This document shows, piece by piece, positions 37,184 through 44,749 of a stretch of 64,000 nucleotides of DNA. Position numbers and translations under genes: made by a program. The notes beneath the pieces were generated by a model. The model searched no databases and was not told the origin of the DNA. It saw only the letters and a list, made by a program, of their open reading frames with translations. The stretch lies in the NCBI RefSeq assembly GCF_003752175.1, contig NZ_RJVF01000008.1, positions 744,001 through 808,000 of the forward strand. The letters are read 5' to 3'. Every line of letters begins with the position of its first letter. The first letter of the stretch is position 1. Source of the stretch: Comamonas sp. BIGb0124 (GTDB lineage Bacteria; Pseudomonadota; Gammaproteobacteria; Burkholderiales; Burkholderiaceae_C).

Positions 37184-37459
37184 ATGCCGAGGATCAGACT
37201 TGCATGGGGCACGGGCTACGGAGCCGAGACCCTCCAAAGACAGGGGAAGTGGATCCCTGACACGGACAGGAACAGACGAATTCTCGCGGCGTCGATCGAG
37301 GCGTTCCACCGCGAGAACAAGGCCTCGATGACGTTCTACTGGATCGAGTGCGATCCGCCACGGGCAAAAAGTGCTTCACCGATTGCGGAGAGCGACAACC
37401 ACAGCCCGCTTCCATGGTGGCAGGATGCGACTTTGTTTTCCGGCCGACTCGCGGTCTGA
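37184..37459 (+). CDS. Small orphan protein, family A copy 6
   Basis: 91 residues, MPRIRLAWGTGYG..., with GKWIPDT, SIEA and FYWIE in place, and LPWW in the C-terminal third. Pairs closely with copy 1 at 5092. The ribosome site is distant (GAGGGTG). Followed 89 bases later by family B copy 4 in the same direction. Opposite in direction to copies 3-5. Function unknown. Confidence 0.65.
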   Translation: MPRIRLAWGTGYGAETLQRQGKWIPDTDRNRRILAASIEAFHRENKASMTFYWIECDPPRAKSASPIAESDNHSPLPWWQDATLFSGRLAV

Positions 37460-37507
37460 ACAGGCCCTATTAATTCCTAAGTATCATTTTTTGGGCCGTT
37501 GACCATC

Positions 37508-37525
37508 TGTAGGACTGATCCGACA
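37508..37525 (+). promoter_or_regulatory. Dyad TGTAGGA-CTGA-TCCGACA before family B copy 4
   Basis: Inverted TGT[AC]GGA arms with a four-base spacer, 41 bases before the start. Likely operator or sigma-factor-related element; similar sequences stand before the genes at 30616 and 28633. Confidence 0.5.
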
Positions 37526-37548
37526 CTATTCGCCTTCAGGAGATTGAC

Positions 37549-37761
37549 ATGGTGTCGTTCAAACTGCAGCAAATGGATGGTGAAGAGTACGCACGCGTCG
37601 CCCGCCCTCTTTGGGCCAAGCTGCTTTTCAGCCGCAGGCGTATGTACAAGAGCCTTTCCACGGGCCAACTGCACTTGGTGCGCCCAGGCGCCATCCATGA
37701 GTCGCAGTTGCGCGCACGACAGTCCCGCGCCAGCCAATTCGCACTCAGAGCTGCGAACTGA
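37549..37761 (+). CDS. Small orphan protein, family B copy 4
   Basis: 70 residues, MVSFKLQQMDGEEYARVARPLWAKLLF..., with core ending KSLSTGQLHLV and C-terminal RQSRASQF. AGGAG before the ATG. Closest to the copy at 30616. It sits downstream of a family A gene. No signal or membrane segment; function unknown. Confidence 0.66.
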   Translation: MVSFKLQQMDGEEYARVARPLWAKLLFSRRRMYKSLSTGQLHLVRPGAIHESQLRARQSRASQFALRAAN

Positions 37762-38262
37762 TCATCGCTTGATCGGCATCGCCCTGCCGCCTCCGCACTT
37801 CGGCAATTGACAGTCGGGACACCTCGTCCCCCTTGCCCGCAGCTGTGCGATGTTGCCTACACATCCTTCAAGCAGGGCAGCCGCGCCTGGCGCACGGCCC
37901 GTGCAGCGCATGGGCGAGTTTGTGCGCCAAGTACTCCGACTCCAGCACCTTGATCTGGCTGGCCACTTCTCCATGAGCCGTATCCACCAACGCCCCCATT
38001 AGCGCATCCTGGATCGCGCCTTCGAGGCTGCCGCCTGTTATTGCCGTGTTTATCAGAGACCGGCCTCCGGCATTGCTCAGGTTGAGCGTGAGCTTGTCGC
38101 TCACAGCTTTCGCTGCCCTGCAGATTCTTGATGCTGTCGAGCTCCCTGATCTTGTTCAGCGCTCCCACCGTCAACTCTGCCTCGATCAAATTACTATATA
38201 GATTTTGAATATTCTGTTCAGATTGTTCAGCAGCCTGCTGACCACCTTGCCCGCTCTGTAGT
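37762..38262 (-). pseudogene. Decayed DUF637-type CdiA/hemagglutinin toxin fragment
   Basis: Three frames together read like the pre-toxin part of a two-partner-secretion CdiA protein. Near 38189 a helical stretch (IEAELTVGALNKIRELDSIKN) ends in a stop; 38104-37900 in another frame has the DUF637 core (SLINTAITGGSLEGAIQ, GALVDTAHGEVASQIK, YLAHKLAHALHG); a third frame carries on GAAALLEGCVGN. At least two frameshifts and no 5' part, so it is a remnant. Such proteins deliver a C-terminal toxin to neighbouring cells. Confidence 0.65.
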
Positions 38263-38332
38263 CCACATAGCTCAACGCCGCATCATCGCCTACTCGGTCA
38301 GCGCTTGCCTCAGCATCGGCTCGCAGTTGCGA

Positions 38333-38692
38333 TCAATTAGTTGGCGCTTGACTGGATGGGCCCAAAACTATGCTGTCTACAGACATGGGGCCGGAAGCCC
38401 ATACATCCTCAGCACTCCCTTCTGGCCATACCCATTTCGCCCAGTTATCAATTAGCCATTTAACATCCAGAAAAACCCCTTCACACTGCGCTTCCGAAGG
38501 AAATGCAACATAGCAATTTATACCGGCCTTATGCCCTGTTATGGTAATTAGCGCCGGATTCAACGAACCCTCCGGAGAACTGCACACCATCATGACAACC
38601 TCATCCTCAAACGGATAGCCCGCGTGGAATTTAATCAAAGATCCTCTGCGAAGGGATCTTCTCTCAAAATCTATCAATTTAACCCACATCAT
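38333..38692 (-). CDS. Imm45-like immunity protein
   Basis: 119 residues: MMWVKLIDFERRSLRRGSLI..., GYPFEDEVVMMV, then GHKAGINCYVAFP and a final WLIDNWAKWVWPE. The pattern fits the Imm45 immunity family of polymorphic toxin systems. Its ATGATG start overlaps the stop of the toxin tip upstream, the usual coupling. Lower GC than neighbours, suggesting transfer. It probably neutralises the 38689 toxin. Confidence 0.65.
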   Translation of the reverse strand: MMWVKLIDFERRSLRRGSLIKFHAGYPFEDEVVMMVCSSPEGSLNPALITITGHKAGINCYVAFPSEAQCEGVFLDVKWLIDNWAKWVWPEGSAEDVWASGPMSVDSIVLGPSSQAPTN

Positions 38693-38952
38693 TTTATCCT
38701 CAGGTCGTGACCACCTGATTTATCAATACAATCCTCAATAGCGCGAAGATCGTACATCCAAAACTCTCCCTCACGCCTACCTGTCTTTGGATTGACCCGC
38801 TCAAATCGTCCGTTTTGTGTATCGAGAGCGTATAGCTCCCCATCCACGGCGGATTCATAAACATCTCGACCACTTATTTTTGACAGAAAACTATCTTTCT
38901 GCATCCCGTGAATGCTTGCAGCTTCTACGGCCGCTTGTTTAATTACGGCCAC
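38689..38952 (-). CDS. Orphan C-terminal toxin fragment
   Basis: 87 residues ending YALDTQNGRFERVNPK-TGR..., then SGGHDLRIK. The ending resembles the last part of RNase-type colicin/CDI toxin domains (a D-T-Q-x-G-R-F-E strand, then D-K-S-G-x-H-D). The large secreted N-terminal part is absent, so this is probably a displaced or silent toxin tip whose start may be translation from MQKDSFLS. Coupled to the immunity gene. Confidence 0.5.
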   Translation of the reverse strand: MAVIKQAAVEAASIHGMQKDSFLSKISGRDVYESAVDGELYALDTQNGRFERVNPKTGRREGEFWMYDLRAIEDCIDKSGGHDLRIK

Positions 38953-39062
38953 CCACTGCGGGCTTCAGGGACGTGAGCAAGACCGATGGGATCCCACAGC
39001 TGGTACAAAACTTCGCCTACGGCACGGTATAGTACAAGTTTTGGTGGGCTATCTTTACTCAT
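38943..39062 (-). pseudogene. Truncated immunity-like fragment
   Basis: About 39 residues from MSKDSPPKLVLYRAVGEVLYQLWDPIGLAHVPEARSGWP, reading like the start of a small immunity-type protein (VGEVLY...WDPIG...PEAR). The rest is missing; it fuses directly into the toxin-tip sequence, so recombination cut it. Confidence 0.4.
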
Positions 39063-39166
39063 TCGGGTGTCTGCTTTTGGCCCCTCGGTCATGTCTTGGG
39101 AAGCGCTCACAGCGGTCGCCGACTGCAGACAATATGCTGTTGTCAACATGTTAATGACCGCGCGGA

Positions 39167-39877
39167 TTATTTTGGTATGCGCTTCATCAGCAAGAGATGC
39201 TTTTCATTTAGCTTGCACAATCCGGCATCCAAAAGATAGCGCTTAATTTGTTCGAATTGCTGAATGGAGTTGAAGTATAGTTCGGTGCCCAGGCTGGGAT
39301 GCCAGCCCAATCGCAGGCGGAACTTTGAAGGTATATGAGGCTGTACTCCCTCAACTTTCCACTCGGTGATCTCATAATCATAGGAAATTTGAATCGTCGA
39401 ACTGGACATGGGGTGCGGAAAAATTTCTTCTCTTATCAACTGAGAAAGGCATGCTTCCGCTTGATTCTTCGTGATGCCATTGCTTCGTCGTCTGTCGATC
39501 TCACTTCCAATCAGCTTCTCATAGACAGAGAGTTTTCCTTCATCATCAGTCCAGCTAGATAGCCAGATCAATGGCTCAGAATTTTCCTGACCCGCGCGCA
39601 CGAGGAAGTCCTGCCAACGCTTTTGTGCCGTTTGTAGATTCATTCGGCTGAGTCGATGGCCCCACACTGACGACTTAGGAGGCATATATCTGTACATGAT
39701 TAGCTGGGCTCCAATCCAATCGGGCTGATGAAAATAGATGCTTGTCCAATAAAAATGGTAATTCCAATGGTTGTCCCCTAAGACAGCGCTCGAAGGAGGC
39801 GGCGAGTACGGCCTCGGATTATCTCTTGTGTATCCGCGACCGCCTTTGACCCCATCGTAGCCGTTGGACGCCGACAT
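39167..39877 (-). CDS. Unknown protein of the toxin-remnant region
   Basis: 236 residues, MSASNGYDGVKGGRGYTRDNP..., rich in aromatic residues (HWNYHFYWTSIYFHQPDWIGAQ). Lower GC than the core. The frame is open to 39976, but the upper part is GC-rich and unlike the rest. Its placement between toxin remnants and an IS remnant suggests a toxin-system gene, perhaps immunity, but no family is recognised. Confidence 0.5.
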   Translation of the reverse strand: MSASNGYDGVKGGRGYTRDNPRPYSPPPSSAVLGDNHWNYHFYWTSIYFHQPDWIGAQLIMYRYMPPKSSVWGHRLSRMNLQTAQKRWQDFLVRAGQENSEPLIWLSSWTDDEGKLSVYEKLIGSEIDRRRSNGITKNQAEACLSQLIREEIFPHPMSSSTIQISYDYEITEWKVEGVQPHIPSKFRLRLGWHPSLGTELYFNSIQQFEQIKRYLLDAGLCKLNEKHLLLMKRIPK

Positions 39878-40050
39878 GAAGCGCGTATCGCGGCCGCTCG
39901 ATGTACGCCGTGTGAAGCATAGTCTAACCATTGAGCGGGCGGCGCTTGACCTGCCCCGTGTAGGCATACCAATCATTGAAGATGAGATCCAGGGGTCTGC
40001 AGGTTAACTGATCCTGCGTCGGTAGTTAGTGGGTCGGGCTTATGGTGTTA

Positions 40051-40098
40051 GCGCCGATGTAAAACTGACCCACAGCGCCGAAGTAAAAGTGACCCACT
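40051..40098. repeat. Two tandem 24-bp repeats like IS21-type ends
   Basis: GCGCCGATGTAAAACTGACC-CACA followed by GCGCCGAAGTAAAAGTGACC-CACT, and a partial third unit. Such repeated GTGGGTCA-x-TTTTAC units stand at the ends of IS21-family elements; no IS21 genes remain. Confidence 0.5.
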
Positions 40099-40106
40099 GG
40101 CGCCGG

Positions 40107-40538
40107 GCATCTCGGGACAGTTCCACAAGACGACCAAGCCCTTCGCTCCGATATCTGGGTGTCCTCCAGCATCATGGCAATGGCCTTGCGCTTGTCCTGC
40201 GGGGCTAGCGCTTTACGCCGAAGACGACTTTGAGCGCTTCCAGGTCAAGATGAGCCTCGGCCAACAACTTCTTGAGCCGGGCGTTCTCGACTTCCAAATT
40301 CTTCAGACGGCGGGCTTCATCGGCCTCCATCCCACCGTACTTCGAGCGCCACTTGTAAAACGTGGGTTCGCTGAACCCGCCTTGGCGGCAGACCTCCTTG
40401 ACTGCCAGGCCTGACTCGGCCTGCTTCAAGAATTCGATGATCTGCTGTTCCGTGAATCGACTCTTCCTCATATCCGTCACTCCAGCTCTGACGGACCTCA
40501 CTTCCATTCAAATGGTATGGCTGTCAGGGGGCAGGTCA
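40107..40538 (-). mobile_element. Truncated IS3-family insertion sequence
   Basis: The end near 40538 (minus-strand TGACCTGCCCCCTGAC) looks like an IS3-type left end. orfA (40205-40471) is complete, but only the first codons of orfB remain (LAPQDKRKAIAMM...) before the sequence changes at ~40107. Cannot transpose by itself. Confidence 0.75.
40205..40471 (-). CDS. IS3-family transposase OrfA
   Basis: 88 residues from MRKSRFTEQQIIEFLKQAESG, a helix-turn-helix (about 15-50, VCRQGGFSEPTFYKWRSKYGG) and a leucine-zipper-like coiled coil (RLKNLEVENARLKKLLAEA). The partner orfB is truncated. The frame is open 12 codons further up, but the family starts at MRKSRF. Confidence 0.85.
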   Translation of the reverse strand: MRKSRFTEQQIIEFLKQAESGLAVKEVCRQGGFSEPTFYKWRSKYGGMEADEARRLKNLEVENARLKKLLAEAHLDLEALKVVFGVKR

Positions 40539-40595
40539 TGACAGCAAACTCCATCCGTCACAAGTTGGGCAAAAAAGTGCTGCCTCTCTGATAGA

Positions 40596-40618
40596 TTTGC
40601 GGAACACTGTTCCGCAAA
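40596..40618. repeat. 23-bp perfect palindrome TTTGCGGAACA-C-TGTTCCGCAAA
   Basis: Eleven-base arms around one base, between the IS end and the tRNA-Lys terminator. It has no T-run. It could be a regulator site, a recombination scar or an attachment-related sequence. Confidence 0.5.
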
Positions 40619-40633
40619 AAGCGAGCGAGCAAA

Positions 40634-40667
40634 GAAAAAAGGCCCGTCGCTCACGCGAAAGGCCTTT
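40634..40667 (-). terminator. Intrinsic terminator of tRNA-Lys
   Basis: Minus strand: AAAGGCC, loop, GGCCTTTTTTCTTT. It stands about 20 bases after the tRNA 3' end. Confidence 0.75.
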
Positions 40668-40685
40668 GATCTTATTGAATTTTCG

Positions 40686-40761
40686 TGGTGGGACGTGCGC
40701 GACTCGAACGCGCGACCTACGGATTAAAAGTCCGCTGCTCTACCAACTGAGCTAACGTCCC
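40686..40761 (-). tRNA. tRNA-Lys(TTT)
   Basis: 76 bases, GGGACGT acceptor arm pairing with ACGTCCC, anticodon TTT in GGACTTTTAATCC, T-arm GTTCGAGTC, and CCA encoded. The decayed toxin/IS region begins beyond its 3' end, a common place for island insertion. Confidence 0.96.
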
Positions 40762-40805
40762 AACCTCTGAATACAGTGCAGACACTGCATACAGCGAAGA
40801 CTTAG

Positions 40806-40811
40806 ATTATA
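40806..40811 (-). promoter_or_regulatory. Possible -10 box of tRNA-Lys
   Basis: TATAAT on the minus strand, overlapping the tcdA stop and 45 bases before the tRNA. A clear -35 was not seen. Confidence 0.45.
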
Positions 40812-41592
40812 GCGTCATTTTTTGAGCCTTTCGGCTCAAGGCATCCAAAATCCAACCGGCGGCGGTCATCCCGAAGGTGGCGGTGACGGCGACCGACGAG
40901 CCATAGCCGCTGCAGTTGAGGCTGCCGTCGCCCTCCCCGTCCACGGCGCACGAGGCGTCGGGCGGTGCGACGGCTTCGCGGCTGAAGACACAAGTCACGC
41001 CGATGCGCCCTTGGCGCGGAGCCGCATGCTCGCGCCGCAAGCGATAGCGCAACTGGGCGAGCAGCGGATCGTGAGTGGTTTCAGAAAGATCCAGGATATC
41101 GACGGCATGCGCCAGCCGTTTGCCGCCGGCTGCACCGATGGAGATGAAGAGTCGTTTGTGGCGCCGTGCCCAGGCGGCCATGGCGACTTTGGTGCGCACC
41201 TGATCGCATGCGTCGACGACGGCATCGACCGGCACGGGCAACAACTGCGGCCAGTTGTCGGGACTCGCGAAGTCGTCGACCAGGGTCAGCCGGCACTCGG
41301 GGTTGATGTGGCGTATGCGATCGGCCATGGCCTCGATCTTGGCCTGGCCCACCGTCGTGTCGAGCGCGTGGAGCTGCCGGTTGATGTTGGACTCGGCCAC
41401 ATGGTCCATGTCGACCAGCGTGATGGCACCCACGCCGCTGCGGGCCAGGGCCTCGGCGGTCCACGAGCCCACGCCGCCGATGCCGATCACGGCCACCGAT
41501 GCGGCACGCAGACGCGCCGCGCCTTCAACGCCATACAGGCGCTCGAGCCCGCCAAAGCGGCGGGACAGATCGGGAGTCGGCTCGGATGTCAT
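40807..41592 (-). CDS. tcdA: TcdA, tRNA threonylcarbamoyladenosine dehydratase
   Basis: 261 residues, E1/ThiF-MoeB fold. An ATP-binding Rossmann motif GIGGVGSW at ~37-44, a catalytic-type RSG, then ...NINRQ and DACD; C-terminal GYGSSVAVTATFG. It cyclises t6A at position 37 of ANN-decoding tRNAs (including the adjacent tRNA-Lys) to ct6A using ATP. Usual length for CsdL/TcdA (~268). Confidence 0.9.
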   Translation of the reverse strand: MTSEPTPDLSRRFGGLERLYGVEGAARLRAASVAVIGIGGVGSWTAEALARSGVGAITLVDMDHVAESNINRQLHALDTTVGQAKIEAMADRIRHINPECRLTLVDDFASPDNWPQLLPVPVDAVVDACDQVRTKVAMAAWARRHKRLFISIGAAGGKRLAHAVDILDLSETTHDPLLAQLRYRLRREHAAPRQGRIGVTCVFSREAVAPPDASCAVDGEGDGSLNCSGYGSSVAVTATFGMTAAGWILDALSRKAQKMTL

Positions 41593-41639
41593 GCAGAAAG
41601 GAATAAAGGCCCGGGGGCAGAATGTCGGGGCAGAAAAGA

Positions 41640-41671
41640 CAAAGCCCGATTGAGCGGATCAACCGGGCTCC
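41640..41671 (-). terminator. Terminator of the tolB-pal-cpoB block
   Basis: Minus strand AGCCCGGTTGAT-loop-AATCGGGCT followed by TTGTCTTTTCT, about 45 bases after the cpoB stop. Confidence 0.75.
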
Positions 41672-41718
41672 GTTCCCAGAGCGCCGCTGGATGCCAACGA
41701 CGCCGGGTGCAGGCGAGT

Positions 41719-42450
41719 TTACTTCAAGCGTGCCAGGCGTTCCCGGCCGGCCTTTTCAGCCTCGGTTCCAGGGTAGGTGCGCGAAAGCTCTTCCAGCGAA
41801 GCCCGGGCACCCTTGGTGTCCTTGAGTTCGATCTGGCAGTTGGCGATCGACAGCAGCGCATCCGCAGCGCGGCCGTGCTGGGGAGCCAGCGTCAGCTGCT
41901 TGCGGAAGTTGCTGATGGCTTCCTGGTAGTTCTTGGTGGCGTACTGCGCGTTGCCCAGCCAGAACAGCGCCGAAGGCAGGTAGCCGCTGCGCGGGTTCTG
42001 CTGCACGAAGTCCGTCAAGGCGGATTGCGCCGCATTGAAATCACCCGAGCGGAAAGTCGCAAAAGCCGATTCGTAGTCACGCTGCTCGGCCGGGGTGGCC
42101 GAGAACTGCTGGCCATCGAGGTTGATGGGCGCAGGCTCGAACTGCTTGATGCGGTCGTTCCATTCCTTCTGAGCACGCTGCAGATCGGTCACGCCGCGCT
42201 GGGCCTGCTCGTTCTGGCCGCGGACGTTGGCCACATCGCCCCGAACCTGATCGATCTGGCTTTGCAGATCGAGCAGGCTGCGGCGCAGGTTGGTGTTGTC
42301 CTGGCGCAGCTGCGTGACCTGGTCGCGCAGCTCGAGAATGGCCTTGCGGGCCTCGTCGTCGCCAAAAAGGGCATGTGCCTGCAGGACTGTGAAACAGCCT
42401 GCAGTCAACACGGCGGTGCGGATGTAACGTCCTGCAGTCACGATGCTCAT
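41719..42450 (-). CDS. cpoB: CpoB (YbgF), cell-division coordinator
   Basis: 243 residues. A signal peptide (AGCFTVLQAHA) leads to a coiled coil (ILELRDQVTQLRQDNTNLRRSLLDLQSQIDQ...) at ~35-105, then TPR repeats (~125-243; ESAFATFRSGDFNAAQSALTDFV, YLPSALFWLGNAQYATKNYQEA). It links peptidoglycan synthesis by PBP1B to Tol-driven outer-membrane constriction in the periplasm. Eight bases separate it from pal. Confidence 0.93.
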   Translation of the reverse strand: MSIVTAGRYIRTAVLTAGCFTVLQAHALFGDDEARKAILELRDQVTQLRQDNTNLRRSLLDLQSQIDQVRGDVANVRGQNEQAQRGVTDLQRAQKEWNDRIKQFEPAPINLDGQQFSATPAEQRDYESAFATFRSGDFNAAQSALTDFVQQNPRSGYLPSALFWLGNAQYATKNYQEAISNFRKQLTLAPQHGRAADALLSIANCQIELKDTKGARASLEELSRTYPGTEAEKAGRERLARLK

Positions 42451-42457
42451 AGATGGA

Positions 42458-42979
42458 TTACTTGTAGTTCAGTTCGACGCGACGATTCTGCGCGTAGGCC
42501 GACTCGTCGGCACCTTGCACGGCGGGCTTTTCCTTGCCGAAGCTCACGGCTTCGAGCTGGCCGTCGGACACGCCCAGTTGGGTCAGCGCACGGCGGACGG
42601 CTTCTGCACGCTTCTGGCCGAGGGCCAGGTTGTATTCGCGGCCACCGCGGTCATCGGTGTGGCCTTCGAGCGAAACCTGGCGGCCACGGTTGGCGTTCAG
42701 GAAACGGGCATGGGCTTCGAGGATGGGCTGGGCTTCGGCGCGGATGGTGAAGCTGTCGAAGTCGAAGAAGATGGTGGTGGCCACATTGGCGGGACCGCGA
42801 CCGCGGCCTTGCGAGGCACCCAGGTCGACGGACTGCACATTGCTGGCACCTTGTTGGCCGGCACCGGCGCCGCTACCGGCTCCCATACCTGCACCGGCAG
42901 CGTTTTCGTCGAGCTTGGTGCTCGAACCGCAGGCGGCCAGAACGAGGGCCAGACTGATCACGGACAGACGTTTAATCAT
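42458..42979 (-). CDS. pal: Pal, peptidoglycan-associated lipoprotein
   Basis: 173 residues. The lipobox LVLAAC puts the lipid on the cysteine at ~17. A Gly/Ala-rich linker is followed by an OmpA-like domain (~60-173), with LEGHTDDRGGREYNLALGQKRAEAVRRAL binding diaminopimelate of the wall. It anchors the outer membrane to peptidoglycan and binds TolB. Typical length. Confidence 0.96.
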   Translation of the reverse strand: MIKRLSVISLALVLAACGSSTKLDENAAGAGMGAGSGAGAGQQGASNVQSVDLGASQGRGRGPANVATTIFFDFDSFTIRAEAQPILEAHARFLNANRGRQVSLEGHTDDRGGREYNLALGQKRAEAVRRALTQLGVSDGQLEAVSFGKEKPAVQGADESAYAQNRRVELNYK

Positions 42980-43100
42980 TTTGCGAATACTCCTGTTGAA
43001 AAAATCAAATCAATCACTTGTCAAAAAAACTTTGGTCATGATCCCGTGGTCGGTCTCCCCCGCTGTTCATTTGCGCACAGGGCGCAGACGAATCCCCCGG

Positions 43101-44405
43101 TCATGCCCCCCAATTCATGTAAGGCCCCCAGGCGGGTTCGCGGATCTCGCCACTCTGGCCCGCCAGGCGGGTCTTGATGCGACCGTCGAGCGTCGTCGTC
43201 ATCAGCGACTCGCGACCCTGGCGGGTCGCGTAGACCAGCAGTTTGCCGTTCGGGGCAAAACTCGGGCTCTCATCGCCGTTGCTTTCGGTGATGGGCGTGA
43301 CGGTACCACTCTGCAAATCCTGCACATGTAGGCGAAAACCGCCACCTACCCGGGAGATGAACGCCATCGACCGGCCATCGGCGCTGATCGTCGGCGAAAT
43401 GTTGTAGCTTCCGTTGAAGGTGATGCGCTGGGCCGCACCGCCGCCGGCACCCATGCGGTAGATCTGCGGCGAGCCGCCGCGATCGCTCACGAAGTAGATG
43501 CCCTGGCCATCGGGCGAGTAGACGGGCTCGGTGTCGATGCTCGACGACTGGGTCAGGCGGCGGGGCTCTCCACCCTGCGCGGCAAGCACGTACAGTTGCG
43601 AGCCGCCGTCGCGGCTGAGCGTGACGGCGATGCTGTTGCCGTCGGGCGACCAGGCCGGCGCGCTGTTGGAGCCACGGAAGTTGGCCAGCAGCCGGCGCTG
43701 GCCGGTCGCCACGTTGTGCACGTAGACCACGGGCTTGCGCGATTCGAACGACACGTACGCCAGTTGCCGGCCATCCGGCGACCAGTCGGGAGAAATGATG
43801 GGTTCGGGGCTGGCCAGGGCGACCTTGGCGTTTTCGCCATCGGAGTCGGCGACCCACAGGCTGTAGCGCTGGCCGGCACGCGTGACATAGGCCAGGCGCG
43901 TGGCGAACACGCCTTTTTCACCGGTGATCTTTTCGTAGATGTAGTCGGCGGCCCGGTGAGCGGCCAGGCGCAGATCGGCGGCGCTGATGGAGTAGCTCTG
44001 GCCACCCATGTCTTGCGCGCGGATCACGTCCCAAAGCCGGAATCGCACGTCGAAACGGCCACCGGGCAAAGCCGTGACGCTGCCGGTGACGAGGTTGTCG
44101 GCACCGCGCTGGCGCCACGGGGCCAGGTCGGGACGCGAGTTCTCGTCGAGCTGCTGGCCGGCGGCGTTCACGCCCCGGAACAGGCCGCTGCGTTCGAGGT
44201 CGGCCTGGATGATGGCGGCGATTTTCTGGGTGCTGGTGTCTTCGCCGCGGAAGGGGGCGACCGCGATGGGCATCTGGGTCATGCCGACGCCGGTGACCTC
44301 GACACGGAACTGCGCCAATGCCGGCAAAGCGGGTGCAGCCAACAGGCCGGAAACGACGGTGCGGCGCGACGTCACACCGGCTTGGAGAAATTTGTTCTGA
44401 TGCAT
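43101..44405 (-). CDS. tolB: TolB, periplasmic Tol-Pal protein
   Basis: 434 residues. A twin-arginine-like signal (TSRRTVVSGLLAAPALPALA), an N-terminal domain (~30-160) that receives TolA, then a six-bladed propeller with repeated SPDG motifs (SPDWSPDGRQLAYVS, APAWSPDGNSIAV, EPVYSPDGQGIYFVSD) that binds Pal. tolQRA are probably just beyond in the usual order but are not in this window; rng follows upstream. Confidence 0.95.
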   Translation of the reverse strand: MHQNKFLQAGVTSRRTVVSGLLAAPALPALAQFRVEVTGVGMTQMPIAVAPFRGEDTSTQKIAAIIQADLERSGLFRGVNAAGQQLDENSRPDLAPWRQRGADNLVTGSVTALPGGRFDVRFRLWDVIRAQDMGGQSYSISAADLRLAAHRAADYIYEKITGEKGVFATRLAYVTRAGQRYSLWVADSDGENAKVALASPEPIISPDWSPDGRQLAYVSFESRKPVVYVHNVATGQRRLLANFRGSNSAPAWSPDGNSIAVTLSRDGGSQLYVLAAQGGEPRRLTQSSSIDTEPVYSPDGQGIYFVSDRGGSPQIYRMGAGGGAAQRITFNGSYNISPTISADGRSMAFISRVGGGFRLHVQDLQSGTVTPITESNGDESPSFAPNGKLLVYATRQGRESLMTTTLDGRIKTRLAGQSGEIREPAWGPYMNWGA

Positions 44406-44749
44406 ATTTGGGGGTCAGTCGTTAACAACTCAAACTCGGGCTGGTCCGTCCTATGCTCGCGCAGCATCGCCTGTGGTCCACAAAGCGCGCACGCAATCGC
44501 AGAGTTCAGTTCTAGGATGCAAAGACTACCACGGTCAAATTGTTGTTTGGCGGCAACGTGGAGACATCCACATCGCATCGCAACATCCAACACCCCGCAT
44601 CCTGTGCGGTCTTTTGATCATGGCGTGAGCCATTTTCTGTTCCGAATTTTTGAGTTTGGTTCCTGATCAACCCGTCGCCGCACGCGAAAGAATGTCTCTT
44701 CTTCCTTATCGATCAAGCACTTGTCCAAAAAGTGCCTGTCTGCAGCGAT
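44406..44749. other. Gap between rng and tolB
   Basis: 344 bases with no supportable gene. It contains the tolB promoter region and a weak GCACTT/AAGTGC hairpin near 44716 that may end the rng transcript. Confidence 0.35.
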
